Positions 29,608 to 38,944 of a DNA stretch of 64,000 nucleotides are shown piece after piece. Position numbers and translations under genes: made by a program. Source of the stretch: Acidobacteriota bacterium (GTDB lineage: Bacteria; Acidobacteriota; Terriglobia; Bryobacterales; Bryobacteraceae); NCBI GenBank assembly GCA_018268935.1, contig JAFDVS010000044.1, forward strand, positions 24,058 to 88,057. Reading direction: 5' to 3'. The stretch's first letter is position 1. Each line of letters begins with the position of its first letter. The notes beneath the pieces were generated by a model. That model was not told the origin of the DNA. It searched no databases and was given only the letters and a program-made list of their open reading frames with translations.

Positions 29608-30975
29608 ATGACTCGGCGCGAATGGCTGCACACACTGGGAGCGGGTTTTGGAATGGCCGGCTTGCAAGGCACGCTGCAAGGCGCGGTCAATCCCATGGCT
29701 CCGAAGGCTCCGCACTTCCCGGCCAAGGCGAAGCACGTCATCTTCCTGTTTCTCAATGGCGGCATCTCCCAGGTAGACACCTTCGATCCCAAACCGGCGC
29801 TGGCCAAATTCGATGGCACTCCCATGCCCGGCCCGAAGATCAAGACCGACCGCGCCTCGGGCAGCCTGATGCGTTCGCCCTGGGAATTCCGCAAGCACGG
29901 ACAAAGCGGCATCGAAGTCAGCGAGATCTTCCCCAACGTGGCGCGCAACATCGACAGCTTCACCGTCGTCCGCTCCATGTATGCCGACACCGGCAACCAC
30001 GGCCCGTCGCTGCAATTGATGAATTGCGGCCACCAGTTGCCCGGACGCCCTTCCATGGGCGCGTGGATCACCTACGGCCTCGGCACCGAGAATCAGAATC
30101 TGCCCGGCTTCGTCGTGCTCTGCCCCGGCTTCCCCGTGCTCGGCAGTTCGCTCTGGTCGAACGGCTACATGCCGTCGCTCTATCAGGGCGTGCACATCCA
30201 GAACTCGGCCATCGAGCCCGAAAAGCTCATCCATCACCTGCGCAACACGGAGCTTTCCTCCGACGAACAGCGCCGCCAGCTCTCGCTGCTGGAACAGTTG
30301 AATCGCAAGTACCTCGCGCGCACCGGCGCCGATTCGCAACTGGAAGGCGCGGTGCAATCCATGGAGTCCGCCTATCGCCTGCAGGCCGAAGCCACCGATG
30401 TGTTCGACATCCGCAAGGAGCCGGAAAAGATCCGCTCCCGCTACGACATCTCCGATTTCGGACGCGGCTGTCTGCTCGCTCTGCGCATGATCGAAAAAGG
30501 CGTGCGTATGGTCCAGGTTTATTACGGCAACGGCCAGCCCTGGGACAACCACGACGACATCCGTGTCCATGCCAAGCTCGCCCAGAAAGTCGACAGCCCG
30601 ATCGCGGCGCTCATTGAGGATCTGAAAGCCCGCGGCCTGTTCGATGAAACCATCGTCATCATCGGCAGCGAATTCGGACGCACGCCGATGATCCAGAACA
30701 GCGGCCTCGAAAAGCTCGGCTGCGGCCGCGATCATAATGTTCCCGGCTTCACTTACCTGCTGGCCGGCGGCGGCTTCAAACAAGGTTTCACCTACGGCGC
30801 CACCGACGACTTCGGATTCAAAGCCGTGGAGAACAAGGTGCATGTCCACGACCTGCATGCCACCATTCTTCAGCAGCTCGGCTTCGATCACCTCAAGCTC
30901 ACCTACCGCCACGCGGGCCGCGATTTCCGCCTGACCGACGTGCATGGCAACGTGGTGAAGGACCTCATCGCGTAG
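29608..30975 (+). CDS. DUF1501 family protein (sulfatase/phosphatase-like fold)
   Basis: 455 residues with a Tat-like signal (MTRREWLHTLGAGFGMAGL). Family marks are HVIFLFLNGGISQVDTFDPKP, VVRSMYADTGNHGPSLQLM, VYYGNGQPWDNHDDI, IIGSEFGRTPM and GCGRDHNVPGFTYLLAGGG; the aspartates and histidines match alkaline-phosphatase-superfamily metal positions. It forms a two-gene unit with the preceding DUF1549/DUF1553 cytochrome. The activity is unproven; the pair likely works together in the periplasm. Confidence 0.92.
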   Translation: MTRREWLHTLGAGFGMAGLQGTLQGAVNPMAPKAPHFPAKAKHVIFLFLNGGISQVDTFDPKPALAKFDGTPMPGPKIKTDRASGSLMRSPWEFRKHGQSGIEVSEIFPNVARNIDSFTVVRSMYADTGNHGPSLQLMNCGHQLPGRPSMGAWITYGLGTENQNLPGFVVLCPGFPVLGSSLWSNGYMPSLYQGVHIQNSAIEPEKLIHHLRNTELSSDEQRRQLSLLEQLNRKYLARTGADSQLEGAVQSMESAYRLQAEATDVFDIRKEPEKIRSRYDISDFGRGCLLALRMIEKGVRMVQVYYGNGQPWDNHDDIRVHAKLAQKVDSPIAALIEDLKARGLFDETIVIIGSEFGRTPMIQNSGLEKLGCGRDHNVPGFTYLLAGGGFKQGFTYGATDDFGFKAVENKVHVHDLHATILQQLGFDHLKLTYRHAGRDFRLTDVHGNVVKDLIA

Positions 30976-31248
30976 TTACTGGATAGCGCCGGGCCCTGTC
31001 AAAAACTCTCTGCGCCAGTTGAACCACAAATGCCCGTCCGTGGTAACCCTGGAATTCGGCATTACTCCAACAAAAACCGACCGTTGCATCCCAGCATTTC
31101 TTCTGTTAGTGTTCTTTGCGGGAATGGTAAAGGTTTTACCCTAGAGACCCGATATGTATCTGTGTCTGGCGTGGAGGCCTACCGCGCCAAACCCGGTAAC
31201 CCGTTGAAGGCTGCCAGGTAATTCAGAAAAGAAGGATGGCCCGAAACC

Positions 31249-31668
31249 ATGAAATCCAATCGCGCCCCCGCACCAGCCCCCAACAATGGAGCCTTCAACC
31301 CCAACCTCTTCCGCCGCATGCTCGAAGAGAAGCGCCAGGAGCTCAACATCACCCTCGGCCTATTGAAATTCGATAGCATCGCCAGCGCCGGGCGGGTCAA
31401 CGAAGAGGATCAGGCCCAGATGTCGCACGACGAGTTCATCAGCCTCAGCCGCAATAAACAGGATTATCAGGCGCTGCGTCTGGTGAATGAGGCGCTCGAC
31501 AGGGTGGAGGCCGGAGATTACGGCGTCTGCCAGCGCTGTGAGGAGCCCATCTCCCCACGGCGGCTCGAGGTTCTCCCCTGGGCCAAGTATTGTGTCCGTT
31601 GCCAGGAACGCATCGCCGAACGCGCCCAGGAAGAAGACGACGTCCCCACTCTCACCGCAAGCTGGTAA
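31249..31668 (+). CDS. DksA/TraR-type zinc-finger protein
   Basis: 139 residues. An N-terminal coiled-coil-like helix pair is followed by a zinc finger with C94, C97, C115 and C118 (CQRC and CVRC). The tip of the coiled coil carries NEEDQAQ where DksA has its acidic DxxDxA motif, so the position is acidic but not identical. Such proteins bind the RNA polymerase secondary channel and change promoter selectivity. It is a single gene with 273 nt of apparently non-coding DNA upstream, room for a promoter. Confidence 0.88.
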   Translation: MKSNRAPAPAPNNGAFNPNLFRRMLEEKRQELNITLGLLKFDSIASAGRVNEEDQAQMSHDEFISLSRNKQDYQALRLVNEALDRVEAGDYGVCQRCEEPISPRRLEVLPWAKYCVRCQERIAERAQEEDDVPTLTASW

Positions 31669-31671
31669 ACG

Positions 31672-33129
31672 TTATTCCGTCCCAGCGCGCCGCCGCGTCT
31701 GCGCTACTTCCATTTGCCCCAACGATTCGGCGTATTGCTGCAACCCCTTCATCAGCGACTCGGCAATCTTCTGCCGGTACTCGGGTTTCTTCAGCAACCC
31801 TTCTTCCTTCGCATTGGTGACAAACCCGATCTCCGTCAGAATCGCCGGCATCTGCGCCCCAATCAGCACTACAAACGGCGCCCGCTTGATCCCCCGGTCG
31901 CGCCTTGCGCCTTTGGCCGGCGGAGTCACCGCCGTCGTCATCTGCACCAGCGAGCCTTGCACCTTCGCCGCCAGTTCGCGCGATTCGTCCAGCTTGTCTT
32001 TCAATGCAATCTTCTGCAGCAGATCCTTCAGTTCCCCGATCGAGCGCTCACTGGCCGCGTTCTCCCGCGCCGCCACTTCCATCGCCGCTTTCGAAGTCGT
32101 GAAGCTCAACACGTAAGTCTCGGCGCCGGTGGCCGTCTTGATCGGGGAAGAATTGGCGTGAATGGAAACGAACAAATCCGCCTTCTTGTGATTGGCCATC
32201 GCCGCGCGGTCTTCCAACTCCACGAACTTATCGTGATCGCGGGTGAGAATCGCCTCGCTGCCCATCTGCTCTTCCACCAGCGCCGCCAGCCGCCGCGCCA
32301 CATCGAGCGTCAATTCTTTTTCCACCAGGCCGCCCGGCCCGGTAGTGCCATGATCCATGCCGCCGTGGCCCGGATCAATCACAATGCGCCGGATCTTCAG
32401 CCCCAGCACTCGCGTCAGCGAACGGTCGCCGCTGCTGTTCTTCCGGGCCTGCTTCGGCCCATCGGGCGGGGCCAACGGCAACGCCACTTCCTTCGGCTCC
32501 CTGACAACTTCCTTGGCAACTTCTTTCGCCAACACCGTTTTCCCCGGCGCAGGCGCCATATGCCTGACATCAATCCCCGGCAATCCCGGAGGCGCCACCG
32601 AAGAGGGTTTCGCCGCCAGCACCGGAGCCTCCATCAACCGCAAATAGCCTTTTGGCTCGGAAATCTTCTTTGCCCCGCTCGAACTCAGCACTGGAACCGC
32701 CGGCGCCTCGCCCTTCGTCCGCACTTCCACCATCAGCCGGTCCGGAACAGAAAGCTGCGAAGTCACCACGTCCAACTGGCCATCGTGCAAATCGACGACC
32801 ACGCGCGTCACCATCGGCTGCGTTTCCGCCACCCGCACCTGCCGCACCCGGCCATCGTTCACCGCGATCGTGTGCAATCCCTTATCCGCGACCTGGGCCT
32901 TGGCCCCGCGCAGATCGAAAAACACACGGTTGGGTTTGTGCAGCCGGTCTGTGCGATACGTGAACGGCCCGTTCGTCTCAATCGCTATCCGCGTCACATC
33001 CGACAACGACCAGAACCGCACTGCCGTAACCGCCAATTCACCCGAGCCACCATACAACGGTAGGGAGAGAAGCAACGCCGCCAGCAGCGGCATCGCCGGG
33101 AGTTCGGAACTACCTGCTCTTCGAGCCAT
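31672..33129 (-). CDS. N-acetylmuramoyl-L-alanine amidase (AMIN + Amidase_3)
   Basis: 485 residues from the ATG at 33129. Signal peptide, an AMIN domain (VTRIAIETNGPFTYRTDRL, about 40-145) for envelope targeting, a proline/lysine-rich linker, then Amidase_3 from about 250: IVIDPGHGGMDHGTTG with the first zinc ligand, LTRDHDKFVELEDRAAMAN, DLFVSIHANSS and LTEIGFVTNAKEEGLL. It cleaves the peptide stem from glycan strands during cell separation. The lytic transglycosylase gene lies 35 nt upstream on the same strand, giving a peptidoglycan-remodelling pair. Confidence 0.93.
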   Translation of the reverse strand: MARRAGSSELPAMPLLAALLLSLPLYGGSGELAVTAVRFWSLSDVTRIAIETNGPFTYRTDRLHKPNRVFFDLRGAKAQVADKGLHTIAVNDGRVRQVRVAETQPMVTRVVVDLHDGQLDVVTSQLSVPDRLMVEVRTKGEAPAVPVLSSSGAKKISEPKGYLRLMEAPVLAAKPSSVAPPGLPGIDVRHMAPAPGKTVLAKEVAKEVVREPKEVALPLAPPDGPKQARKNSSGDRSLTRVLGLKIRRIVIDPGHGGMDHGTTGPGGLVEKELTLDVARRLAALVEEQMGSEAILTRDHDKFVELEDRAAMANHKKADLFVSIHANSSPIKTATGAETYVLSFTTSKAAMEVAARENAASERSIGELKDLLQKIALKDKLDESRELAAKVQGSLVQMTTAVTPPAKGARRDRGIKRAPFVVLIGAQMPAILTEIGFVTNAKEEGLLKKPEYRQKIAESLMKGLQQYAESLGQMEVAQTRRRAGTE

Positions 33130-33164
33130 AGTCAAAACCGCGCCCCCTTCGCGCGCGTGGTTTC

Positions 33165-33851
33165 CTATCGCATCCGCAGATGCAATCTGCCTTCCTCGTC
33201 TACGGTCTGCTCGATTCTCTTGGGTAACTCGACGGTTTTCACGCTAACCTGCTCGCGCTGCACGCGCCGGGCATTGCCCAGCCTCTTGCCGACCTGGTAC
33301 ACATAATTCTGCGTTTCCGCATACGGCGGGATGGTGCCGAACTTCGACACGGCCCCCGGCCCGGCATTGTAAGCCGCCAGCGCATAACGCAAATCGCCAA
33401 ACGTATCCTGCAACTGCTTCAGATAACGAACCCCCGCTTCGATGTTCTCCCGCGGGTCGAACGGATTCCGCACTCCCAGGCTGCGCGCCGTGGCGGGCAT
33501 CAATTGCATCATGCCCATCGCGCCCTTCGGCGACACCGCGTACTTGTTGTACGAGCTTTCCACCTGAATGACGGAATGCACCAGCAGCGGATCCAGCTTG
33601 TGCCGCTCCGCCGCGTTTTCGATAATCTCGTTCACCGAAGCATCCGGACCCAATACGGCCGGCCCGGGCTTCTCCTCTTTCGCCACGTTCACAACCGAGG
33701 CTTGGATCACCTTCGGCTGTACGACAATTGTCCGGCGCACCAGCTTGCCGCTGGCGTCCGCCTTCACCATCGTTACCTGCCGCGTCGTCTCCGCGCCGGC
33801 GCTCAGCGCCAGCAGTCCGAGACAGAACGCAAAAGAACAGAAACAGCGCAT
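33165..33851 (-). CDS. Lytic transglycosylase (SLT domain)
   Basis: 228 residues with a signal peptide (CLGLLALSAGA). The Slt fold spans about 72-190: catalytic Glu98 in HSVIQVESSYN, SPKGAMGMMQLMPATA and YALAAYNAGPGAV. It cuts between MurNAc and GlcNAc, forming 1,6-anhydro ends. It is upstream of and probably co-transcribed with the amidase. Its start lies 76 nt from the divergent mobA gene. Confidence 0.93.
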   Translation of the reverse strand: MRCFCSFAFCLGLLALSAGAETTRQVTMVKADASGKLVRRTIVVQPKVIQASVVNVAKEEKPGPAVLGPDASVNEIIENAAERHKLDPLLVHSVIQVESSYNKYAVSPKGAMGMMQLMPATARSLGVRNPFDPRENIEAGVRYLKQLQDTFGDLRYALAAYNAGPGAVSKFGTIPPYAETQNYVYQVGKRLGNARRVQREQVSVKTVELPKRIEQTVDEEGRLHLRMR

Positions 33852-33927
33852 TATGTTTTATCCAGTATAACGGCAAAGGGGTATCCGTTGCAGGGACTAC
33901 CCCTTAGGCAATGGTATCATTCGAAAC

Positions 33928-34473
33928 ATGCACCGCGCAGGGTACGTCCTGGTTGGCGGACGCAGCTCCCGCATGGGCCGCGATAAGGCCCTGCTCCCCT
34001 TTGGGGGACGCACCCTCGTGGAGTGCGTGGCGCAAAACGTAGCACGAGCCGCCGGCTCTGTAAAACTAGTCGGCGAAAAAGCGAAATACGGCTTCCTCGG
34101 TCTGCCGGTGATCGAAGACCGGCGCCCGGGCTGTGGCCCACTGAGCGGCATCGAGGCGGCGCTGGCGGATTCCTCCGCCGCCCTCACCTTGATCACCGCC
34201 TGTGACATGCCTTCGTTAAACCCGGATTTCCTCGAATGGATTCTCACGGAGGCAGAGAATTCCACGGCCGAGGTTACCTGGGTCAAAGACGAACCGTTGT
34301 GCGGCGTGTACCGCCCCATCGCGCGAGCCTCCGCCACCGCCGCCCTGGAACAGGGCCGGTACAAAGTCTCGCTCGCCTTTGCTACTCTCAACGTGAGGTG
34401 CCTCACTCCTACCGACACCTCTCCGCTCGCCAACGCCAACACTCCTGAGGAATGGGCCAGCTTCGGTGACTGA
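33928..34473 (+). CDS. mobA: Molybdenum cofactor guanylyltransferase-like protein
   Basis: 181 residues, close to the usual 190-200. The nucleotide-binding N-terminus GYVLVGGRSSRMGRDKALLPF, GCGPLSGIEAAL and TACDMPSLNP are diagnostic of the MobA nucleotidyltransferase group, which attaches GMP to molybdopterin. No other molybdenum-cofactor gene is in the window. The stop overlaps the downstream ABC ATPase start by 8 nt. MocA-like cytidylyl or adenylyl transfer is a less likely alternative. Confidence 0.85.
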   Translation: MHRAGYVLVGGRSSRMGRDKALLPFGGRTLVECVAQNVARAAGSVKLVGEKAKYGFLGLPVIEDRRPGCGPLSGIEAALADSSAALTLITACDMPSLNPDFLEWILTEAENSTAEVTWVKDEPLCGVYRPIARASATAALEQGRYKVSLAFATLNVRCLTPTDTSPLANANTPEEWASFGD

Positions 34474-35221
34474 TCAGTTCCCGCACTACATCGAATTCCG
34501 GCACGTCTATAAGACGTTCGATTACCCCGTTTTAGTCGATGCCAATTTTCACGTCGACCCGGGGGAGACGGTGGCGATCATCGGCCGCTCCGGCGTCGGC
34601 AAGAGCGTCAGCCTCGGCCACATCATGGGTTTCCTCAAGCCCGACAAAGGCCGCGTCATCGTCTCCCACACCGACATCACCGACTTCACCGAAGCCGAGT
34701 TGCGCAAGATCCGGCGCAAGGTCACGATGGTCTTCCAGAACGGAGCCCTCTTTGATTCCTTGACGGTAGGTGAAAATATTCTCTTTTCACTTGAACTTAG
34801 AGAGGATTACGACGAGCAAAATAAAGAGGATGTCGTGGACGGGCTGCTCCGCATGGTGGAGTTGGAAGACTATCGCGACACCTACCCGACCGACCTTTCG
34901 GTGGGCCACAAACGCGCCGTCGCCATCGCCCGCGCCCTCGCCGCGCAGCCCCATTGCATCCTCTACGACGAGCCCACCACGATGGTCGACCCCATCATGG
35001 GCAGCCACCTGTCGGCGCTGATGCTGAGGTTAAAGCATCAGTTGAAGCTCACCAGCGTGGTGGTCACGCACGACTTGCAATTAATGCGCGAAGTCGCTGA
35101 CCGCGTAGTGGTTCTCTATCAGGGCGAAGTCATCTACTTCGGTCCGGTGAAGGAGATCGACGCATGCCCGCACGCGCATATTCGCGAGTTTCTGGCCATG
35201 GACCGTGTGGAGTTCGCCTGA
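34466..35221 (+). CDS. MlaF-like ABC transporter ATP-binding protein
   Basis: 251 residues, GTG start at 34466 inside the mobA end. Walker A GRSGVGKSV (40-48), Q-loop VFQNGALFDSLT (the NGALFDSLTV segment is typical of Mla/Ttg2A phospholipid-transport ATPases), Walker B ILYDEPT (165-171) and H-loop VVVTHDL. The signature reads LSVGHKR (144-150) instead of LSGG-type sequence, losing the second glycine. No MlaE permease or MlaD substrate-binding gene is adjacent, so partners must be elsewhere. Confidence 0.85.
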   Translation: MTDQFPHYIEFRHVYKTFDYPVLVDANFHVDPGETVAIIGRSGVGKSVSLGHIMGFLKPDKGRVIVSHTDITDFTEAELRKIRRKVTMVFQNGALFDSLTVGENILFSLELREDYDEQNKEDVVDGLLRMVELEDYRDTYPTDLSVGHKRAVAIARALAAQPHCILYDEPTTMVDPIMGSHLSALMLRLKHQLKLTSVVVTHDLQLMREVADRVVVLYQGEVIYFGPVKEIDACPHAHIREFLAMDRVEFA

Positions 35222-35224
35222 CGC

Positions 35225-36718
35225 TTACGGCTCGTTCGTGAACACCCCGATCGCCGGGGTCCCGTCGTTGAGCCGGAACGGAAACAGGTCGTGACGCGGT
35301 TCGCGGTGCAGGCGGAAGCTGTCAAAGGTGGTTTGACCATTGCGGATCGGGCCGGTGACCTTCAGCAGATCCGCGATGCGGAGTTCTAATCTTCCGGAGC
35401 GCGCCTCACCACGGCATTCCAGTTGGTGGGAGAAGCCATCGACGGAGATGGTTACCTCTAACCATTCCTTATCCCCATAGCGCGTTCCGTCCCAGGTGAA
35501 TTCAGAATTGACTCCATCACGGAGTAGCGTATAGGCATTGAAACTGCCCGTGTCCAGGCGCTCGGAGACACGAACTTGCCAGTTGAGAGGTGGCAGGGTG
35601 TCACTGCCTGGGCTGGTGAGCCGCCAGGAGTCTCCAGTAAAGGTGGTGCCGCGGAGAAGCACAAACGGCACGATGATACCAGGAAACACATCGAAGAACG
35701 AAAAGTTATGGAGGCTAATCTGCCGGCCCTGCGGGTTGGTGATGGCAATTGGCTCTCCAAGCTCGAGGGGTTCAGGATTGGTGGAAGCCTCCCTGGCGGG
35801 CTCGAAGGAGAATGTCCGCAATGTCGATGGCTTCACTTCGCACCCGGTGACGAATGGGAGGCGTTCGAGTCCGGTGATCTCAGCGATCAGGTCTCGCCCT
35901 ACCATCCCCGAGCTAATCGACGCGTTTGATGCAAAGGCCTCGCCTAACAAGACAATTATCAGGTTGGAGACGCGCAGACGCACCAGCGGGATCGTGCCCC
36001 CATCATCCAGCCGCCGCATCTGCTCGGCCGTCAGCCCAAGCCGGTGCGCGCACGGACCCGGAGTGCGCGACACCGCGATCGGGATGGTGTTCGTAGACTG
36101 GCCGCCGGCAGAAACCGAAAGTGGCACGTAGCATCCAGTCAGCAAAATGTTACCTGGCACCTCGAATTCGACCTCATCGAGTCCGGGTTCCGCGGCGATG
36201 GGCCGGGCGCTCAGCGGCCGCGCCGTCACACCACCAATGGCCACCGTCACCTGCGCCAGCGAAGCCGTCCCGAGTCCCGCTCCGCGAACCCGCACCCGAG
36301 TGCCCGGCGTGGCCGGCCGCATCAGCGGGAACGCTGGTTCCTGCAACAACGCAAATCGCGTCGGCACGATACTCACCGCGGCAGGCACCATTGCTTTTCC
36401 ATCCATCGTGAGAATCGCTTCGGCCGGTCCCAGCGGCAGTTCCGCCGGCAACAGCGCTTCTAGCCGGTACACGCAACGGCCCGGCGGAGTTAGAATCCGC
36501 CCTGCATACGGCCGATCGAAACCAAGCGGAAAAACATCCAGATTGACGCGGCCAGCCTCCACGCATTGCGGCAAGTAGGGAGCGACCAGCACCCGCATCC
36601 CGGCCGTCAATTCCACCGGCTCGTCGGAGCTGCTACGAAAACTCGCGTTGGCAGGGTGTGTGATACCGAACTCCTGCGAGTACGCAGTCCCGGCCAGCAG
36701 CACGAGCAGAAACATCAT
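35225..36718 (-). CDS. Secreted TIGR03437/IPT-like protein (paralogue A)
   Basis: 497 residues with a signal peptide (MMFLLVLLAGTAYSQ). An IPT/TIG-like immunoglobulin segment near 135-230 (RVRVRGAGLGTASLAQVTVAIGG style, then a cysteine-containing TGCYVPLSVSAGG) resembles the core of the TIGR03437 proteins common in Solibacter. The same order of motifs, including PGPCAHRLGLTAEQM, recurs in the next gene upstream. Function is unknown; an extracellular structural or adhesive role is a guess. Its start overlaps the paralogue's stop by 4 nt. Confidence 0.7.
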   Translation of the reverse strand: MMFLLVLLAGTAYSQEFGITHPANASFRSSSDEPVELTAGMRVLVAPYLPQCVEAGRVNLDVFPLGFDRPYAGRILTPPGRCVYRLEALLPAELPLGPAEAILTMDGKAMVPAAVSIVPTRFALLQEPAFPLMRPATPGTRVRVRGAGLGTASLAQVTVAIGGVTARPLSARPIAAEPGLDEVEFEVPGNILLTGCYVPLSVSAGGQSTNTIPIAVSRTPGPCAHRLGLTAEQMRRLDDGGTIPLVRLRVSNLIIVLLGEAFASNASISSGMVGRDLIAEITGLERLPFVTGCEVKPSTLRTFSFEPAREASTNPEPLELGEPIAITNPQGRQISLHNFSFFDVFPGIIVPFVLLRGTTFTGDSWRLTSPGSDTLPPLNWQVRVSERLDTGSFNAYTLLRDGVNSEFTWDGTRYGDKEWLEVTISVDGFSHQLECRGEARSGRLELRIADLLKVTGPIRNGQTTFDSFRLHREPRHDLFPFRLNDGTPAIGVFTNEP

Positions 36719-38115
36719 TGTCCACCCCCCGATGCAATGCGAAGCGTTTGGTAGCTGGAGACGCTGTAATCCAGCACGCCCCAGAACGAAGCCCCATTCC
36801 GCAGCACGAAGGGAAACAGCAGCGGCGTATCTTTACGCCGGTCGATGGCGACGTTGACGAGCGTCGAAGGGAATGGGAACAACGCCCCCGGCATGCGCAT
36901 CGATCCATTCCGGGCGCGCGCCTTGCAGGAGTAGGGACTGCTCCCCGAACTCAGCGAGACAACCACCATATCCCCTTCGACATACCCCGCCGGGTCCCAT
37001 TCGATCAGCACCTCACCGCCAGGCAAACGTTGCCCACCACGCGCGAACACCGGCGGCGAAGGCAGCTTCATCTCGACCCGGAAGGGCAGAACATCGCGCC
37101 CGCCGCTACCTTCCATCACATACTCCCCTCTCGGAAGCGGCCCGAAGTAAGGCGCGGGAACAGTCTCGCCGTCGGGCATGCGAAGCGCAACCACGCCCGC
37201 ATCCAGTGATACCGGAAAGAGCCGCTCCGGCCGAGGCGGCTCCACGCGGCAGCCTTCCTCATGCGGCGAAAATGCTGTTTGGCGCAACGCCTCTTCCCCC
37301 GCGAAGAAAAACTCCGCTAGAAACAGCCCACCACGCGGGCTGGCGCTGAACGTTAATCTGGCTAAGGCCGCGGAACGCCCCGCGTCAATCGCCGCCATCT
37401 GCGGTTCCGTCAACTTCAGCGGATGCGCGCAGGCACCGCCGCCGCTACGGCTGACGGCCACCGGCACAGTCATAGTCCAACGCCCTGCAATGCGCAAAGC
37501 AACGGGCGCATAGCAACCGTCAGCAGTAATACTCGCGGGCAGGCGAAAAGCCAGTTCGTCACGTCCCGCATGGTAGCGTGCTTCCACAAACTCCAGCGGC
37601 TGCCCATCCAACTCCGCGTGAATCTCTTCCCGCGCCGCCACACCGAGTCCGGTGCCCGTCACCCGCACAATCGACCCACCAGTGAACGGGCGAGTCAGCA
37701 GCCCCATTTCCGAAGACAGAATGCCGAAGCGGCTGGCCACAACGGTCAGGGGAGCCAGCAATTCGTTCCCATCCACCCGCAGTTCCAGCAGCGCCGGCCC
37801 CAGCGGCAGTTCACGCGGCAGCACGACACTGAGGTTCGACGGGCACGGGTAGAAGTCCCTTTCGCCGGTGTTCGTCACATCGCGCCAATCGGTGCCCGCT
37901 GCCGCCCGGATCCGGACCTGCGTCTTCTCCGGGAGAAGGCAGATATTCCGCGAGGCAACGTTGACCCGAAGCAGCGACCCCGGCGCGAATTCGGGTTCCT
38001 CACCGTCCGCCCGAAGCTCTTGCGGTATCGGCGTAAGCGTAACCTGCCAGCCGGGAATTTGCGCGAAGAGGAGTGTGGGTAAAGAGAAGAATAAAAACGC
38101 AATCCGCCAAACCAC
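36715..38115 (-). CDS. Secreted TIGR03437/IPT-like protein (paralogue B)
   Basis: 466 residues, signal peptide through FFSLPTLLFAQ. It aligns by eye with paralogue A: LPRELPLGPALLELRVDG, VRVTGTGLGVAAREEIH, DGCYAPVALRIAGR and GACAHPLKLTEPQM. The shared cysteines suggest a disulfide. It lies 21 nt after the DUF4159 gene and is coupled to paralogue A by ATGA. No catalytic residues are recognised. Confidence 0.7.
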   Translation of the reverse strand: MVWRIAFLFFSLPTLLFAQIPGWQVTLTPIPQELRADGEEPEFAPGSLLRVNVASRNICLLPEKTQVRIRAAAGTDWRDVTNTGERDFYPCPSNLSVVLPRELPLGPALLELRVDGNELLAPLTVVASRFGILSSEMGLLTRPFTGGSIVRVTGTGLGVAAREEIHAELDGQPLEFVEARYHAGRDELAFRLPASITADGCYAPVALRIAGRWTMTVPVAVSRSGGGACAHPLKLTEPQMAAIDAGRSAALARLTFSASPRGGLFLAEFFFAGEEALRQTAFSPHEEGCRVEPPRPERLFPVSLDAGVVALRMPDGETVPAPYFGPLPRGEYVMEGSGGRDVLPFRVEMKLPSPPVFARGGQRLPGGEVLIEWDPAGYVEGDMVVVSLSSGSSPYSCKARARNGSMRMPGALFPFPSTLVNVAIDRRKDTPLLFPFVLRNGASFWGVLDYSVSSYQTLRIASGGGQ

Positions 38116-38136
38116 GCATCGATTCTAGCGCGCTTT

Positions 38137-38928
38137 TCAATGCGTCATCGCGTAAACCAGATAGTTCAATCCCAGCCGGTACGCCAGCGCCGGATACTTC
38201 TCCGGATACGGCGGATAGTCGGCCCACTCCCAAGCATCCCCGAGATCCATATTAAAGAAGATGCCCACCTGCACCCGCCCCTTCGCATCCACCACCGCCC
38301 GCCAGTGCGGAACGATGCCGCCCCGCTCATACGGCATCCCGCGCACCACCTGCAATCCACTCACCTGATACCGCTGGGAAAGATCGAACACCGTATGGAA
38401 AATCGAGGCATCGTCCTCCAACTCAATCACCGTGGAGTTCGGAAAAATACGATTGATCCCATCCATGAACTGCGCCCACTCCCGCTCGCCGTGAAAGTCA
38501 TCCACCACCAAAAATCCGCCACGCTCGAAATACTGGCGCAACCGGGCGGCGTGCGAAGGGCTCAGCGTCCAGTCCCCAATCCCCACCGCGTACAACCAAG
38601 GCCAGTTGTAAATATCGTCGGAGTCGATATCGACAATCTCCTCCACCGACCGCGCATGAACACGCGACAGCCGCCGCACACCCTGAATAAACTGGCGCTC
38701 CGACTTGTTCGCATCCGTGCCCCACCGCGCGTGCCCTCGCCAATATCCATCGCGATAGGAACGAAAGCGCAGCCGCGTGAAAGCGAACTCCGTCTTCTCC
38801 CACGCATCCGGCGGATCGTCGGCAGGGTTCTGCATCTCGTGCTCGTACTTCGCCCAGCGGCGCGCTCCAGTCGCGGCCGAAAGCACAAGCACAAAGCTAC
38901 AGGCGAGGATCAAGCCCCGCGGAGTCAT
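38137..38928 (-). CDS. DUF4159 domain protein
   Basis: 263 residues with an N-terminal hydrophobic signal or anchor. DUF4159 hallmarks are FTRLRFRSYRDG, WGTDANKSERQFIQGVRRLS, IYNWPWLYAVGIGDWTLS, ARLRQYFERGGFLVVDDFHG and the C-terminal YPALAYRLGLNYLVYAMTH. The family has a class I glutamine-amidotransferase-like fold without known activity and is often found near MoxR/VWA gene sets, which are not seen here. It is part of the minus-strand run that ends with the TIGR03437-like pair. Confidence 0.8.
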   Translation of the reverse strand: MTPRGLILACSFVLVLSAATGARRWAKYEHEMQNPADDPPDAWEKTEFAFTRLRFRSYRDGYWRGHARWGTDANKSERQFIQGVRRLSRVHARSVEEIVDIDSDDIYNWPWLYAVGIGDWTLSPSHAARLRQYFERGGFLVVDDFHGEREWAQFMDGINRIFPNSTVIELEDDASIFHTVFDLSQRYQVSGLQVVRGMPYERGGIVPHWRAVVDAKGRVQVGIFFNMDLGDAWEWADYPPYPEKYPALAYRLGLNYLVYAMTH

Positions 38929-38944
38929 GCGTTTGATTGTATCG

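Noticed and set aside
26952..30945. Long minus-strand frames opposite the DUF1549/DUF1553 and DUF1501 genes
   Set aside because: Histidine/glycine/valine-rich translations without motifs, fully antisense to well-recognised genes; typical for GC-rich DNA.
31030..31221. A 63-codon frame before the DksA-like gene
   Set aside because: Composition is unlike a protein and there is no ribosome site; more likely promoter and leader DNA.
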